Positions 10,390 to 18,366 of a DNA stretch of 64,000 bases are shown here, piece by piece. The stretch is from Nepenthes gracilis (lineage: Eukaryota > Streptophyta > Magnoliopsida > Caryophyllales > Nepenthaceae). The translations under genes and the position numbers were made by a program. The notes beneath the pieces are model-generated. The model was not told the DNA's origin and did no database searches. It saw only the letters and a list, made by a program, of their open reading frames with translations. The stretch lies in NCBI GenBank assembly GCA_033239525.1, contig BSYO01000019.1:8972592-9036591 (forward strand), in the 5' to 3' direction. Position 1 is the first letter of the stretch. Every line of letters starts with the position of its first letter.

Positions 10390-11612
10390 ATTTTTTTTTT
10401 GGTAAGTAAGTGTGTATTTTGGATTAAAGGGAGAAAATAAATTTACAAAACCTATGTTATAACTCCAAGTTTTTGGGCATTGGAGTTAGAACATAAAAGT
10501 TGGGGCATACCCCGAGCACCTAGTACATCAGAGTATAACTCAAAAACCTCTAAGAGGAACAATCTAATAGACCGAAAATGAACAGAGTCATTTTACATAA
10601 TCAAAAACTAAATGCCCCCCAAGTAATTCAGCAGTTGGGAGCAACACACACATCGATCCAATACCAGTAGGAAATCAGCAGAAGCTGTATAAGCATATGG
10701 CAGCCTGATCAGCAACCTGCCTTCAGAAGGGGCCTACATCAGAAACATTGGATGCCTCATCAGCATCCAACGGCCAGGTCGCCAGCTTTCATGCTTCCAA
10801 ATCATTGGACCACACTCAGCAGCTCGCAGTGCCTGATCATCTGGAAAATCAGCAGCTCACACTGGCAGCTGCAACAGAGCCCCATCGCAGCAGCAGCTTC
10901 CGACCGCAGCATCACATCCCTCAGCAGTGCAAGTAAAAATCAGGCTAACGGCAACACTCTTTGTTTCGATAACAGCTACATCAGAATCAGAGTCGTGTCA
11001 AACACTCCATGTGTTCCGGCAACAGAACACCAAAGCACTGCTCACGCCAAAAGAGTGTCAAAACCAGCATCATAGTCGTGGCCCCCACACAGCAGTGCTT
11101 AGACAGACAACTGGAATTACAAAAGGAAATGTAAAAGCACTGCCAGTTCCAGCCATGGCTTGATTGTGAAATTCAGCCCATAACAACACACCGGGAGGCA
11201 ACGTAGCAGAACAGAGATCCCGGAAGGCCAGTGGCATTTCATCAGCAGCCAAATTAATTGAGCTTCAAAGTTAAGGACATCAGGAACCGGGCCTCAACAG
11301 ATCTGCACCATCATGCAGCAACCAAGAAGCATAGCTACCGAGTTTGGGCCAGCAGCAGTTACAGCCCCAATCAGATAGCAGCAGCACTGCAGCACAACCA
11401 TCCTATAGCTCATCCAAGTAGCAACTAAGAAAAAAGAACAGCAACAACGAGCCAACAAAACCTGTGCCAGGATCCCATCACCATCATACATAAGCAACAA
11501 AACTCCACAAATACGAGCACCATAAGTAATAGCAAATCTGCAGCAAATCACATCAAACCCAAAGACACCCGAGCATCAACAGCATCTTCATTAATGTAAT
11601 ATAAGATACATC
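10390..11612 (-). mobile_element. Element T6: truncated hairpin-tailed retroelement in LINE7
   Basis: The T-run 10390-10400 is followed by GGTAAGTAAG. The stem-loop is a variant (ATAACTCCAAG / CATTGGAGTTAGAACA) with GGGGCATACCCCGAGC after it. The body is TGCTGG-rich on the minus strand. It splits LINE7 ORF2 between RQSGIY (left) and HWPYTEW (right), which fixes both edges to within a few bases. The TSD appears short or diverged (ATTTAT / ATTCAT). Confidence 0.75.
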
Positions 11613-11895
11613 AATAATTCATTGGCCATACACCGAGTGGAAGCATAATATTTCTTGGGCTGCGACTGTTTGGAGAGGGAAAAGCTTCTTGGCCCTCACA
11701 AAACGTCTGTCGCTGGCTGCCACGGTCTACTACATATGGAGGGAACGCAATAATTGTATCTTTCAGAAGTCCCCTCCCCATGATATCTCCCATATCTTCT
11801 CTACGATTATCAATGTTGTGAGACTCAAATTGAAGACCGTCACTGCGTCTGAAGTGGATATTTCTAGGCTGCTACGGCTTCGTTGGGGCTTATAA
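11613..11895 (+). pseudogene. LINE7 ORF2, C-terminal end
   Basis: Continues the reading from 10389: HWPYTEWKHNISWAATVW, ALTKRLSLAATVYYIWRE, RNNCIFQKSPPHDISHIF, ending LRLRWGL and a TAA stop at about 11893. This is the normal C-terminus of the plant LINE ORF2 copies in this window (compare RRWNL or RIRWGL endings). An A-rich tract follows directly. Confidence 0.8.
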
Positions 11896-12450
11896 CCGGA
11901 AAAAAGAGAAAAGGAAAAAAAAAAAGAATCACAGTTCTGGTGGTGGCAGAGTGCTTCTTCTCGATTGGGACGGAGTGGCTTTGCTTGAGCTTCCGGAGTG
12001 CAGGTGTCTATAATCCGGAGTGCCTTCTGGCCTCCTTGGTAGGGTGCTCTTTCTCATACTGGACGGAGTGGTTTTGATTGTACCTCCGTTATTCCTTCCG
12101 GAGTGCCTTTTGTTCCTTGGACGTAAAGGCCTGCCAGTAAGATCTGGAGTGAAAAAAAAAAGTCGTAAGATATAAAAAAAAATTTTAAAAAAAAATTCTA
12201 TCATTCCTGTGAAGGCGGAGTACTTCCCCTCGATTGGGACGGAGTATTTTTAGTCATGCTTCCGAAGTGAAGTTGCGATTTTCCGGAGCTCCTTTTTGTC
12301 TTCTTGGACGGAGTTGCTTTTTTCACTCCGGACGGACTGACTTTTATTGCCTCTGGACGGTTTGGTTTGGTACTTTGGTCCGGAGTGCTTTCTTATTTCA
12401 AAAAAAAAAAATCGATCGATCTTTCTTGTGAAGGCGGAGTGCTTCCTCTC
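11896..12450 (+). repeat. GGAGTG / GGACGGAGTG interspersed repeat in LINE7 3' UTR
   Basis: After an A-rich tract, the motifs GGAGTGCTTC, GACGGAGTGG and TTCCGGAGTGC recur at irregular 15-40 bp spacing, with two short A- or T-rich interruptions. Element J then inserts at 12451 and the repeats resume at 13771. The unit is too irregular for a satellite; it looks like an expanded 3' UTR tract. Non-coding. Confidence 0.65.
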
Positions 12451-13770
12451 TATGGCCCTTGATGCAGTGGGGCCATGGAAGTTTAATTGAAGCTTTCTAG
12501 GAGCTTCTATATCAGTGCTGTTTGTGTGCCTGTCTGGTTGCTCCTGATGTGGCTCTCCGAGTGGCTGGAGCAAAGGAGTGGGATTCTCAATCTAGCCGTC
12601 TCTGCTTTTGTGTTGCTGCATATGAATCGTTGCTGAAGCATCCTGCTTGGCAGATTATGGTGGGAACTTACTGAGTTGTTGAAGCATTAGAGTGGGTTGC
12701 CCTACCTGGTCCTCTTCGCTTGTTGTTACTGCTGCATATGTGCCTTAGCTGAGGTTTAGGGGTTACCTGCCGATTATGATGCTCCTTAATGTTGGTGGTT
12801 TCCTTGGCACCCATATGTGATCCGGTGGGTGACGCCTCATTGATGGTGTTCTGGGCATTCTACTGGCTGTATGCTGGGTCTGAGTTTTGTTTGCAGCTGC
12901 CTTCTAGTTACAGATGCAGGTGGTTGAAGCCGGAGTTGTCGAAGCATGATGCTGCTGTTGATAGCTCGTACCATGTGTACCACTCTCTACAGCAGTGCTA
13001 TGAAGGGTACCATAGCATGAGTGGTTGGATTGTTTGGGATGCCCGTTTGAATCCTTTGCTGCAATCTCCCTCAGGTGCTCAAAGAAATGGTTAACTAAAC
13101 GCATGCTGCTGAAGGTGTTGCATGATGATTTGCTGGACCATGCATTCTGATGACGCTGGTTTTTTGTTTTGTCCATTGTCATCTTGGCCCAATGCATTGA
13201 TCGCGTTTTTTGTCTTTGGAAGCTACATGCCCTGGATTGATGTTAGCAGGAATACTGCTCTGCGAAATCTTGGATGGCATGAAGATTGCTGAAGCTGATC
13301 TACCGGGTGCTGCCCTTAAGACCAAATCAGCTGCTATTTTAGCCTTACTGATGCAACAACAATGGCGGACTGCGGATTGCTTGCTGCTCTACTGTTTTAC
13401 GCTGGCTTGCTGGGCGTGTGGGGATGAATCAAAGTTGATGGCCAATGCCCAGCCTGTGGAAGATTGCTAAGGTTTGCAGCTGGGGCCGTGTCCCAGTTTG
13501 GACGTGGTTTCTTGAAGGAGAGTTTTGTACTGCTACTGGATGTAGATGCAAATATGGTGTAGCCTGTTGAGTTTATTGTGCTGGATAGTTAGCTATCCGT
13601 TGGTGATTAGTGTTCCTGTACTGATCTCTTTTGTCTCCTTTGGATGATCGGCTAATGCCTTTACATCTATGACTAAATTCCAAGTAGGAAAAACACTTGG
13701 AATTAAATCATAGGTTTGTAAATTTTTTATTTTTATTTTTTAATACAATTGACTTTTTTACCAAAAAAAA
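12451..13770 (+). mobile_element. Element J: hairpin-tailed retroelement nested in GGAGTG repeats
   Basis: Flanked by a perfect 15-bp TSD GGAGTGCTTCCTCTC (12436-12450, 13771-13785). The 1.3-kb body is TGCTGG/GCTGAAGC rich. Its tail stem-loop is a sequence variant: ATGACTAAATTCCAAGT (13669-13685) pairs with ACTTGGAATTAAATCAT (13695-13711) except at two positions. It ends TTTTTTACC with an A-run. No coding domain. Confidence 0.85.
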
Positions 13771-14460
13771 GGAGTGCTTCCTCTCGCTAGGGACGAAGTT
13801 CTTTTGGTCAAGCTTCCGGAGTGATGATTTTTCGGAGCGCTTTCTTGGCTTCTTAGACGGAGTGGTTCTTATCACTCCGGACGGGATGACTTCTTTAATG
13901 CCTCCGGTTTACCTTCTTATTTCAGGAAAAAAAGAAAAAAGGAGAAAAGAAAAACATCATTTCATCTCATGTGGTGGTAGAGTGCTTCTTCTCTCTTGGG
14001 AAGGAGTGTCTTAACTCATGCTTCCGTTGTACAAATGTACCTTATCCTGGAGTACTCTCTTGACTCTAAGACTTTTTTTTTGGTAAGTCTCTTGACTCTA
14101 AGACGGTATGCTGATCCTCACTTTGGACAGAGTGCCCTTGTTTTAGCTTCCGGTGTACCCTTTATCCAGAGTGGCTTTTGTCTCCTTGGATGGAGTGGCT
14201 CGGCTGCAAGTGTGGCATTGCAGAATCTGGAGTGCATTGGACGGAGTGCATGGGTCGGAGTGGCTTTGCATTGTCTAGAATGCTTTTTTCTGGATGCTGG
14301 AATGCACTGTGGTCTCCGGAGTGAATTGGACGGAGTACCCTTTTCTGGAAGCCTGAGTGCATTGTTGGTTCCGAAATGCATTAGACAGAGTGCAATGGAC
14401 TTCCTCCGCAGTGGGGCGAAGTGGCTAGGGATGCAGGTTCTGGATTTGCTGATTCTGGAC
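13771..14460 (+). repeat. GGAGTG / GGACGGAGTG interspersed repeat, second part
   Basis: Continuation of the LINE7 3' UTR repeat after element J, with GGACGGAGTG, TTCCGGTGTACC, GGAGTGCATTGGACGGAGTG and similar units. Frames covering it on either strand are long only because the repeat lacks stops. It contains the 15-bp micro-insertion at 14073-14087. Confidence 0.65.
14073..14087 (-). mobile_element. 15-bp micro-retroposon: poly(A) plus six terminal bases
   Basis: The insert is nine T then GGTAAG on the plus strand, i.e. CTTACC followed by poly(A) on the minus strand. That is exactly the last six bases and the tail of the hairpin-tailed family. It is flanked by a perfect 17-bp direct repeat TCTCTTGACTCTAAGAC (14056-14072 and 14088-14104). 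This is what an extremely 5'-truncated target-primed insertion should look like, and it marks the 3' terminus where reverse transcription starts. Confidence 0.85.
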
Positions 14461-15094
14461 CTTGTTGGCGCGAAGATGCTGGAGCTCCCATGTGCTACCT
14501 GCCTTTGCACTGTGATTGTGTTGAGCTCAGTACTGGACCCTTGTGGTGTGCTGATGATGGCTTGGTGGGAGCCAATGTTGTTATGTTTGTGCTGAAGTCG
14601 GGCCCCGTGAGCTGGGTATTATGCTCTCACGTGATTTGTGATTCTGCCGAGCCAATGTGTGCTGCCGGTTGTGTGGTTCGGTGGCTGCCTCGCTTGCGAT
14701 TGCTGCTGCGGTAGTGCACCAACCCGGGCTTTGTCTTCTTGGAGCTGCTGGATTGCTTTCTGGCTCTTTGTGGCGCGGAGCTATGGGATTTCGGTGGTGA
14801 TGATGCTGCGTCTGGGCCGTTGCTGCCGGCTATCTCCTGTTCTTGGCATTTTGGATTGGCCTGAAATGGCTGTTTATTTTGTCTAGGTTTTGCTTTTAAG
14901 TGATGCTCTTGTGTTGTATGATTACCAGCAATTTTATCCTTTAGTTGGTTTCATCAGTTGTATCTAAGTGCTCGGGGTATGCCCTAGCTTTTTTGGTTTA
15001 TCCCCAAGTCGGAAAAACACTAGGTGATAATTCCATATTTGTAAATTTTTCTCCCATAAATCCAAATCTTACTTACCAAAAAAAAAAAAAAAAA
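14461..15094 (+). other. LINE7 distal 3' UTR and hairpin tail
   Basis: GCTG-rich sequence (GGAGCTGCTGGATTGC and similar) leads to GTGCTCGGGGTATGCCCTAGC, a stem-loop with TTTATCCCCAAGT against ACTAGGTGATAA, TTTCTCCCATAAATCC, CTTACTTACC and poly(A) at 15078-15094. This closes the LINE7 insertion that began near 9945. The TSD was not identified. Confidence 0.65.
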
Positions 15095-15362
15095 CCACCC
15101 ATTAGTAATTTCCGTGTTGAATTTGTTTTTTAGGTTTGTTTGTGCTATTTGACCGGGTTGTATTCGATCTTTTTAGAAAAATTACACCTTGGTGCGGTTT
15201 TCTATTTTCTGTTCATCCGTTCATGATTTTGTTCATGGTGATGCTCGGGGCATGCCCTAACTCGTTGTTCTAATCCTAAGTCGGCAAAACACTTGGAATT
15301 AGAACATCGTTTTTATATTTTTCTTTTCAATTAATTCATTCAACTTACTTACCAAAAAAAAA
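15095..15362 (+). other. LINE6 distal 3' UTR and hairpin tail
   Basis: Resumes after LINE7. It carries GATGCTCGGGGCATGCCC, then a stem-loop variant whose arms TGTTCTAATCCTAAGT (15266-15281) and ACTTGGAATTAGAACA (15291-15306) pair except for one position. It ends CAACTTACTTACC plus an A-run (15354-15362). The arm sequence differs from the common ATGTTTTAT version on both sides, so pairing is kept. Assignment to LINE6 is by order in the nest. Confidence 0.55.
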
Positions 15363-15503
15363 CACATGATGTATTCACGGTGCTTGTGGTTTTCCCCCGT
15401 GTCTTTGTTCTCTCCCCAAGTCGGCAAAATATTTGGAGCTAAAACATTGGTTTTGTATTTTTCTTTTCATTAATAAAATCTTTCCTTACTTACCAAAAAA
15501 AAA
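15363..15503 (+). mobile_element. Third tandem hairpin tail (element O)
   Basis: ATGATGTATTCACGGTGCTTG followed by a diverged mini-palindrome, TTGTTCTCTCCCCAAGTCGGC, ATTTGGAGCTAAAACA, and CCTTACTTACC with an A-run at 15495-15503. Three tails therefore end within 420 bp. The body of O would have to lie left of LINE6 or be missing. I did not find its 5' end or its TSD. Confidence 0.5.
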
Positions 15504-15583
15504 GTCTTTCTAGGGACGGTCATTTCTCGATCCGCTCTGTGTATGATCTTTATCGTGCCTCAAAAGAAAGAGTGGCGTGGGCT
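15504..15583 (+). pseudogene. LINE N ORF2 fragment (left piece)
   Basis: The frame reads RDGHFSIRSVYDLYRASKERVAWA, corresponding to FSTKSAYSLIHPPKPxxxWA of the ORF2 pre-zf-RVT region. It breaks at the LTR-like insertion and resumes at about 17026 with NLGSLPYS in one frame, equivalent to NLVWGPYHIPSHAF, up to about 17075. It is a diverged, short LINE remnant and contributes no functional protein. Confidence 0.6.
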
Positions 15584-15584
15584 G

Positions 15585-15664
15585 TTGGTATCAGCAGAGA
15601 CTTCACCATCTCTGATACCACTTGTTGGTATCAGCAGAGACTTGACCCTCTCTGATACCATTTG
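15585..15664. repeat. Tandem pair of TGGTATCAG palindromes, period 40 bp
   Basis: Two 40-bp units begin TTGGTATCAGCAGAGACTT and end TCTCTGATACCA, so each is an inverted repeat with arms of about 10 bp. Copies start at 15585 and 15625 and differ at a few positions. The arms match a PBS-like sequence in both orientations. Confidence 0.7.
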
Positions 15665-15769
15665 TTAGGGTCAAAAGACCCGGATCCACCAGATTTGGTA
15701 GCAACGGAAAACCAGAACCCCTGTCAACGACAGCCACCATTTAGTAGGAAGAAGGAACAATAGATGCAC

Positions 15770-15863
15770 GTTGTCTTAATTCCAAGTTGGCAAAACACTT
15801 GGAGTTAGTACATCATTTTTTATAATCTTCATTTTTTAATTCAATTACTTACTTACCAAAAAA
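15770..15863 (+). mobile_element. Element M: 94-bp hairpin-tail-only insertion
   Basis: Flanked by a perfect 18-bp TSD AAGGAACAATAGATGCAC (15752-15769, 15864-15881). The insert contains only part of the stem-loop (TTAATTCCAAGT, loop TGGCAAAAC, ACTTGGAGTTAGTACATCA), a TTAATTCAATTACTTACTTACC stretch, and poly(A). It shows that the last 90 bases are sufficient as a recognisable insertion unit, though 5' truncation during insertion is the simplest cause. Confidence 0.85.
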
Positions 15864-16704
15864 AAGGAACAATAGATGCACAGCGTTTTTTTACATGGAA
15901 ACCCCTTCCCAAACCGAAGAGGAAAAACTACGAGACACAAAGTCCGCCGATAAATCTACTATATAAAATGGTTACCCAAATCCAAAGACAGTGTACAGAA
16001 CCACCCTGGCTACACAAGCCCTAAAGGTAAAAACGAAGAACAGAGTATGAGAATACAAAGCCTCACTATTTGTGTTTCACTCACTGTTCTCTCTTTCTTC
16101 CACTCATTCTCTCCTCACTGTGGTGCTCTCTTCTCTCTCATTTTATAAGTGTTGTTGAAACGGTGACCGTCGTTTCACCCCCGGACACATGCGGCCGACT
16201 ACACAAGCCCCTAGCTACATAAGCCCCGGTGAATGCTCGCCCATGGTGATTTCTCTATCACCCATGGTCACTCCCATGGCGCCTTGCGCACACACTAAGC
16301 ACAACATGCCTAGCATTCATATATATGATCATCTGCCCAGAGACCTTCAACCAATAGGCAGGTTTAGTGTGGACAAATGCCTACCACCTGCTCTACAGCC
16401 TGCCAACAACTTTGCCCACCAACTCTGCAATCTGCCGCTTGCAAAGATGGTGCATGCGCAATAGGTCTGCCACAAACTCTGCAGAGCCAGCTGTCCACAA
16501 CTTGCTGCCAGCTGTCCACGACATCCTCTGGCATTCTTTGGTCTCCGGACAGTGACAACAACCTCAGACATCCCATGTCCTCAATCGTCACTGTGCACAG
16601 CCCAAGTCTCTAGGCGCTACTGTGCACTCAGCCATGTCCATGGCGATTCCATACCATTAATACCAACTGGTAAGTTCCGGCCTTTTCAACAACTCAACAT
16701 CTCA

Positions 16705-16912
16705 TTGACAGTTTTCAGCATTCATCCAGTCAACCTCCATTGACCGTCTTCTACTACCATTTGGTCAACGTCTCTGTTGACCATCTTCTGCTGCCATCTG
16801 CCATCCAGTAGTGCTCTTGCAGCCCTCAGATGGTCAACCTCCTGTTGACCGGATTCAGCTGGCCGTGCGCTGGTTATTCTCCATTGACCGTCTACTGCTC
16901 TTCTCCGGTCAA
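16705..16912. promoter_or_regulatory. Cluster of nine TTGAC (W-box core) motifs in both orientations
   Basis: TTGAC cores at 16705, 16740, 16777, 16845 and 16884, and the reverse form GTCAA at 16729, 16764, 16833 and 16908, lie within 208 bp. They occur in repeats of TTGACCGTCTTCTRCTRCC and GGTCAAC. TTGACC/T is the core bound by plant WRKY factors. Location inside an LTR-like block would fit a stress-responsive promoter, but the tract may simply be a decayed minisatellite. Confidence 0.3.
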
Positions 16913-17104
16913 CATCCCATTGATCAGAAGCAGTTCTCTAGATTTGTTCTCCACAAATCCTCCGATGACAAACCAATTTGTTGGGTTACCCATAAGGGAG
17001 TGACCAGACCGAACATGGGTTTCGCTAATTTGGGGTCCTTACCATATTCCTTCCCATGCTTTCATTTTCTGGCACCACAGCAGGAATCAAGACACCTCGG
17101 CACC

Positions 17105-17246
17105 AGTAGCATCTCGCTAGAGAAAGAAGCTCTGTCTTCTCTCTTCCCTATTTTCAAATTCATCATCCCGCTTTTGTCTCGCCTCTCCAATCCCCTTGCC
17201 AGCGCCTCATAGCGCCGAACCACTCTTCCCCAACCAGTTCACCTTC
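17105..17246 (+). other. 5' leader of half-LINE A
   Basis: CTAGAGAAAGAAGCTC, then CTTCTCTCTTCC and ATTTTCAAATTCATC, repeat the self-complementary leader seen at 37187 (C), 27668 (Q), 4155 (element 1) and 61041 (D). The place where ORF1 would start reads GCGCCTCATAGCGCCG, so no ATG is evident at the expected position. Element T8 interrupts at 17247. A is the plus-strand host of LINE1 and of element B. Confidence 0.55.
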
Positions 17247-17955
17247 TTTTTTTTTTTTGGTAAGTAAAATTGTCTTAAAGTAAAAGAAGATACAAAACTA
17301 TGCACTAACTTTAATTGTTTTGCCAACTTAGAGGTAGAACATAGATGCTAGGGCATTTCCTGAGCACCACCATGAAACACATTAGGAGACCGAAGTAAAT
17401 TTACAAAAGGAAAAACAGGCAAAAAAAGCCAAAACCCGGACTAGCGTGCCTACATCAACCTGTCGTCATTTTCGATCCCCAATTGACCACTATCACTGGC
17501 TGGATTAACACCATCCATCAACTAAGGACCATGAACTGATTGTGCTCATGGCCAATTCCATATCATCTCGGGAAAAATCAGCATCTCGTCCATGTGCGGA
17601 GAGATCTCGGACTCTTCAACCAGACCTAGGATGAAAAAAAACGTGCTCACAGATCGCTGCCACATCATCTCGGGCAAAACCAGCATCTTGGCCATGTGCA
17701 GAGGGATCTCGGGCTCTTCAACCTAACCTCGGACGAGAGCAGCACGCCCACAGCATCTTGGACAATTCTCTACCAACTTCACAACCCAAAATCTCGACGA
17801 CATTTCTACAGCCGCCAGAACATCTCGGCACTTTCCAACACCAGCTCAGTTCTTTCCGGCCTTCAAAACCCCCAACAACTCGGAACTTCCTACATCTGAG
17901 CTTAGGATGCCTAGATCTTACATCAGCAGCAACACATATTAACTCCCTCCAGAAG
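17247..17955 (-). mobile_element. Element T8: truncated hairpin-tailed retroelement
   Basis: The T-run 17247-17258 is followed by GGTAAGTAAA, then a tail with TTTGCCAACTTAG / GGGCATTTCCTGAGC, diverged from the consensus. The body reads GATGCTGG/GCCGAGAT-rich 3' UTR on the minus strand, with a local duplication of CATCTCGGGCAAAACCAGCATC-like units (about 17566-17740). The right edge is set by the return of ORF1 codons at about 17956. The TSD was not identified. Confidence 0.6.
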
Positions 17956-18258
17956 TTGATAACGATCCAATGCTCTTTGCCCTCCAAAAGTTGCTAGCAG
18001 ATAAACATACTTTGCTACATATTAACTCCCTCGTCCTGGACCAAAGATAGATTTTGCTTGTTTTTTTAGATAATTGTTTGTGCGATGTAATTGAAAAGAC
18101 AAAGGAAAAGTTCAAATCATCCTCTCCGCATGATGAGGTAAATCTGAACCGCTCCTCGGGTGCTTCGTTTGAAGCCCTCAGATTGTTGGTGGTTGCTAAA
18201 TCTTCTAAACCACACATTGATTCCTTATCTCCTAATGGGAAGCAGATTATTTTTTATT
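17956..18258 (+). pseudogene. Half-LINE A ORF1, C-terminal domain (first piece)
   Basis: Reads DPMLFALQKLLADKHTLL, then an in-frame stop, then FLDNCLCDVIEKTKEKFKSS, ASFEALRLLVVAKSSKPH and IDSLSPNGKQIIF, the recurring C-terminal domain. LINE1 inserts right after QIIF (TSD 18240-18258), and the reading resumes at 26335 with FLRFLLKLN. The DUF4283 part of A is not present between the leader and this domain, so A is internally deleted or T8 insertion was accompanied by loss. Confidence 0.65.
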
Positions 18259-18366
18259 AAACCATTCCAGGTCCATCAACTTCAACAGCATCACGCACCA
18301 GGCTCCCTGCTGAAGCCGATTTTGAACCCCCTGTCTGCCCGCCTTCAATCTTCCTTGCAGGCGCCC

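Larger units (their letters stand above)
15584..17025 (-). mobile_element. LTR-like insertion in LINE N (probable LTR retrotransposon remnant)
   Basis: A 1.4-kb block splits a LINE codon series cleanly (GTGGCGTGGGCT left, GCTAATTTGGGG right), with only GCT shared as a possible duplication. Near the left end, TCTCTGATACCA occurs twice; on the minus strand it is TGGTATCAGAGA, resembling the initiator tRNA-Met primer-binding site that follows many plant 5' LTRs. Downstream text such as TACATGGAAACCCC is compatible with an antisense LTR. No gag-pol frame is present. It could be a solo LTR or another short element. Orientation is inferred only from the PBS-like motif. Confidence 0.35.

Noticed and set aside
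14118..14510. 130-residue minus-strand open frame over GGAGTG repeats (also the 199-residue plus frame 13996-14595)
   Set aside because: Both run through the same irregular repeat; residues simply reflect the repeat (HSGF, MHS words), no domain, and equivalent repeats elsewhere do not keep the frame.
16189..16613. Several overlapping 60-90 residue frames
   Set aside because: Low-complexity sequence in the LTR-like block; no motif and frames on both strands are equally open.
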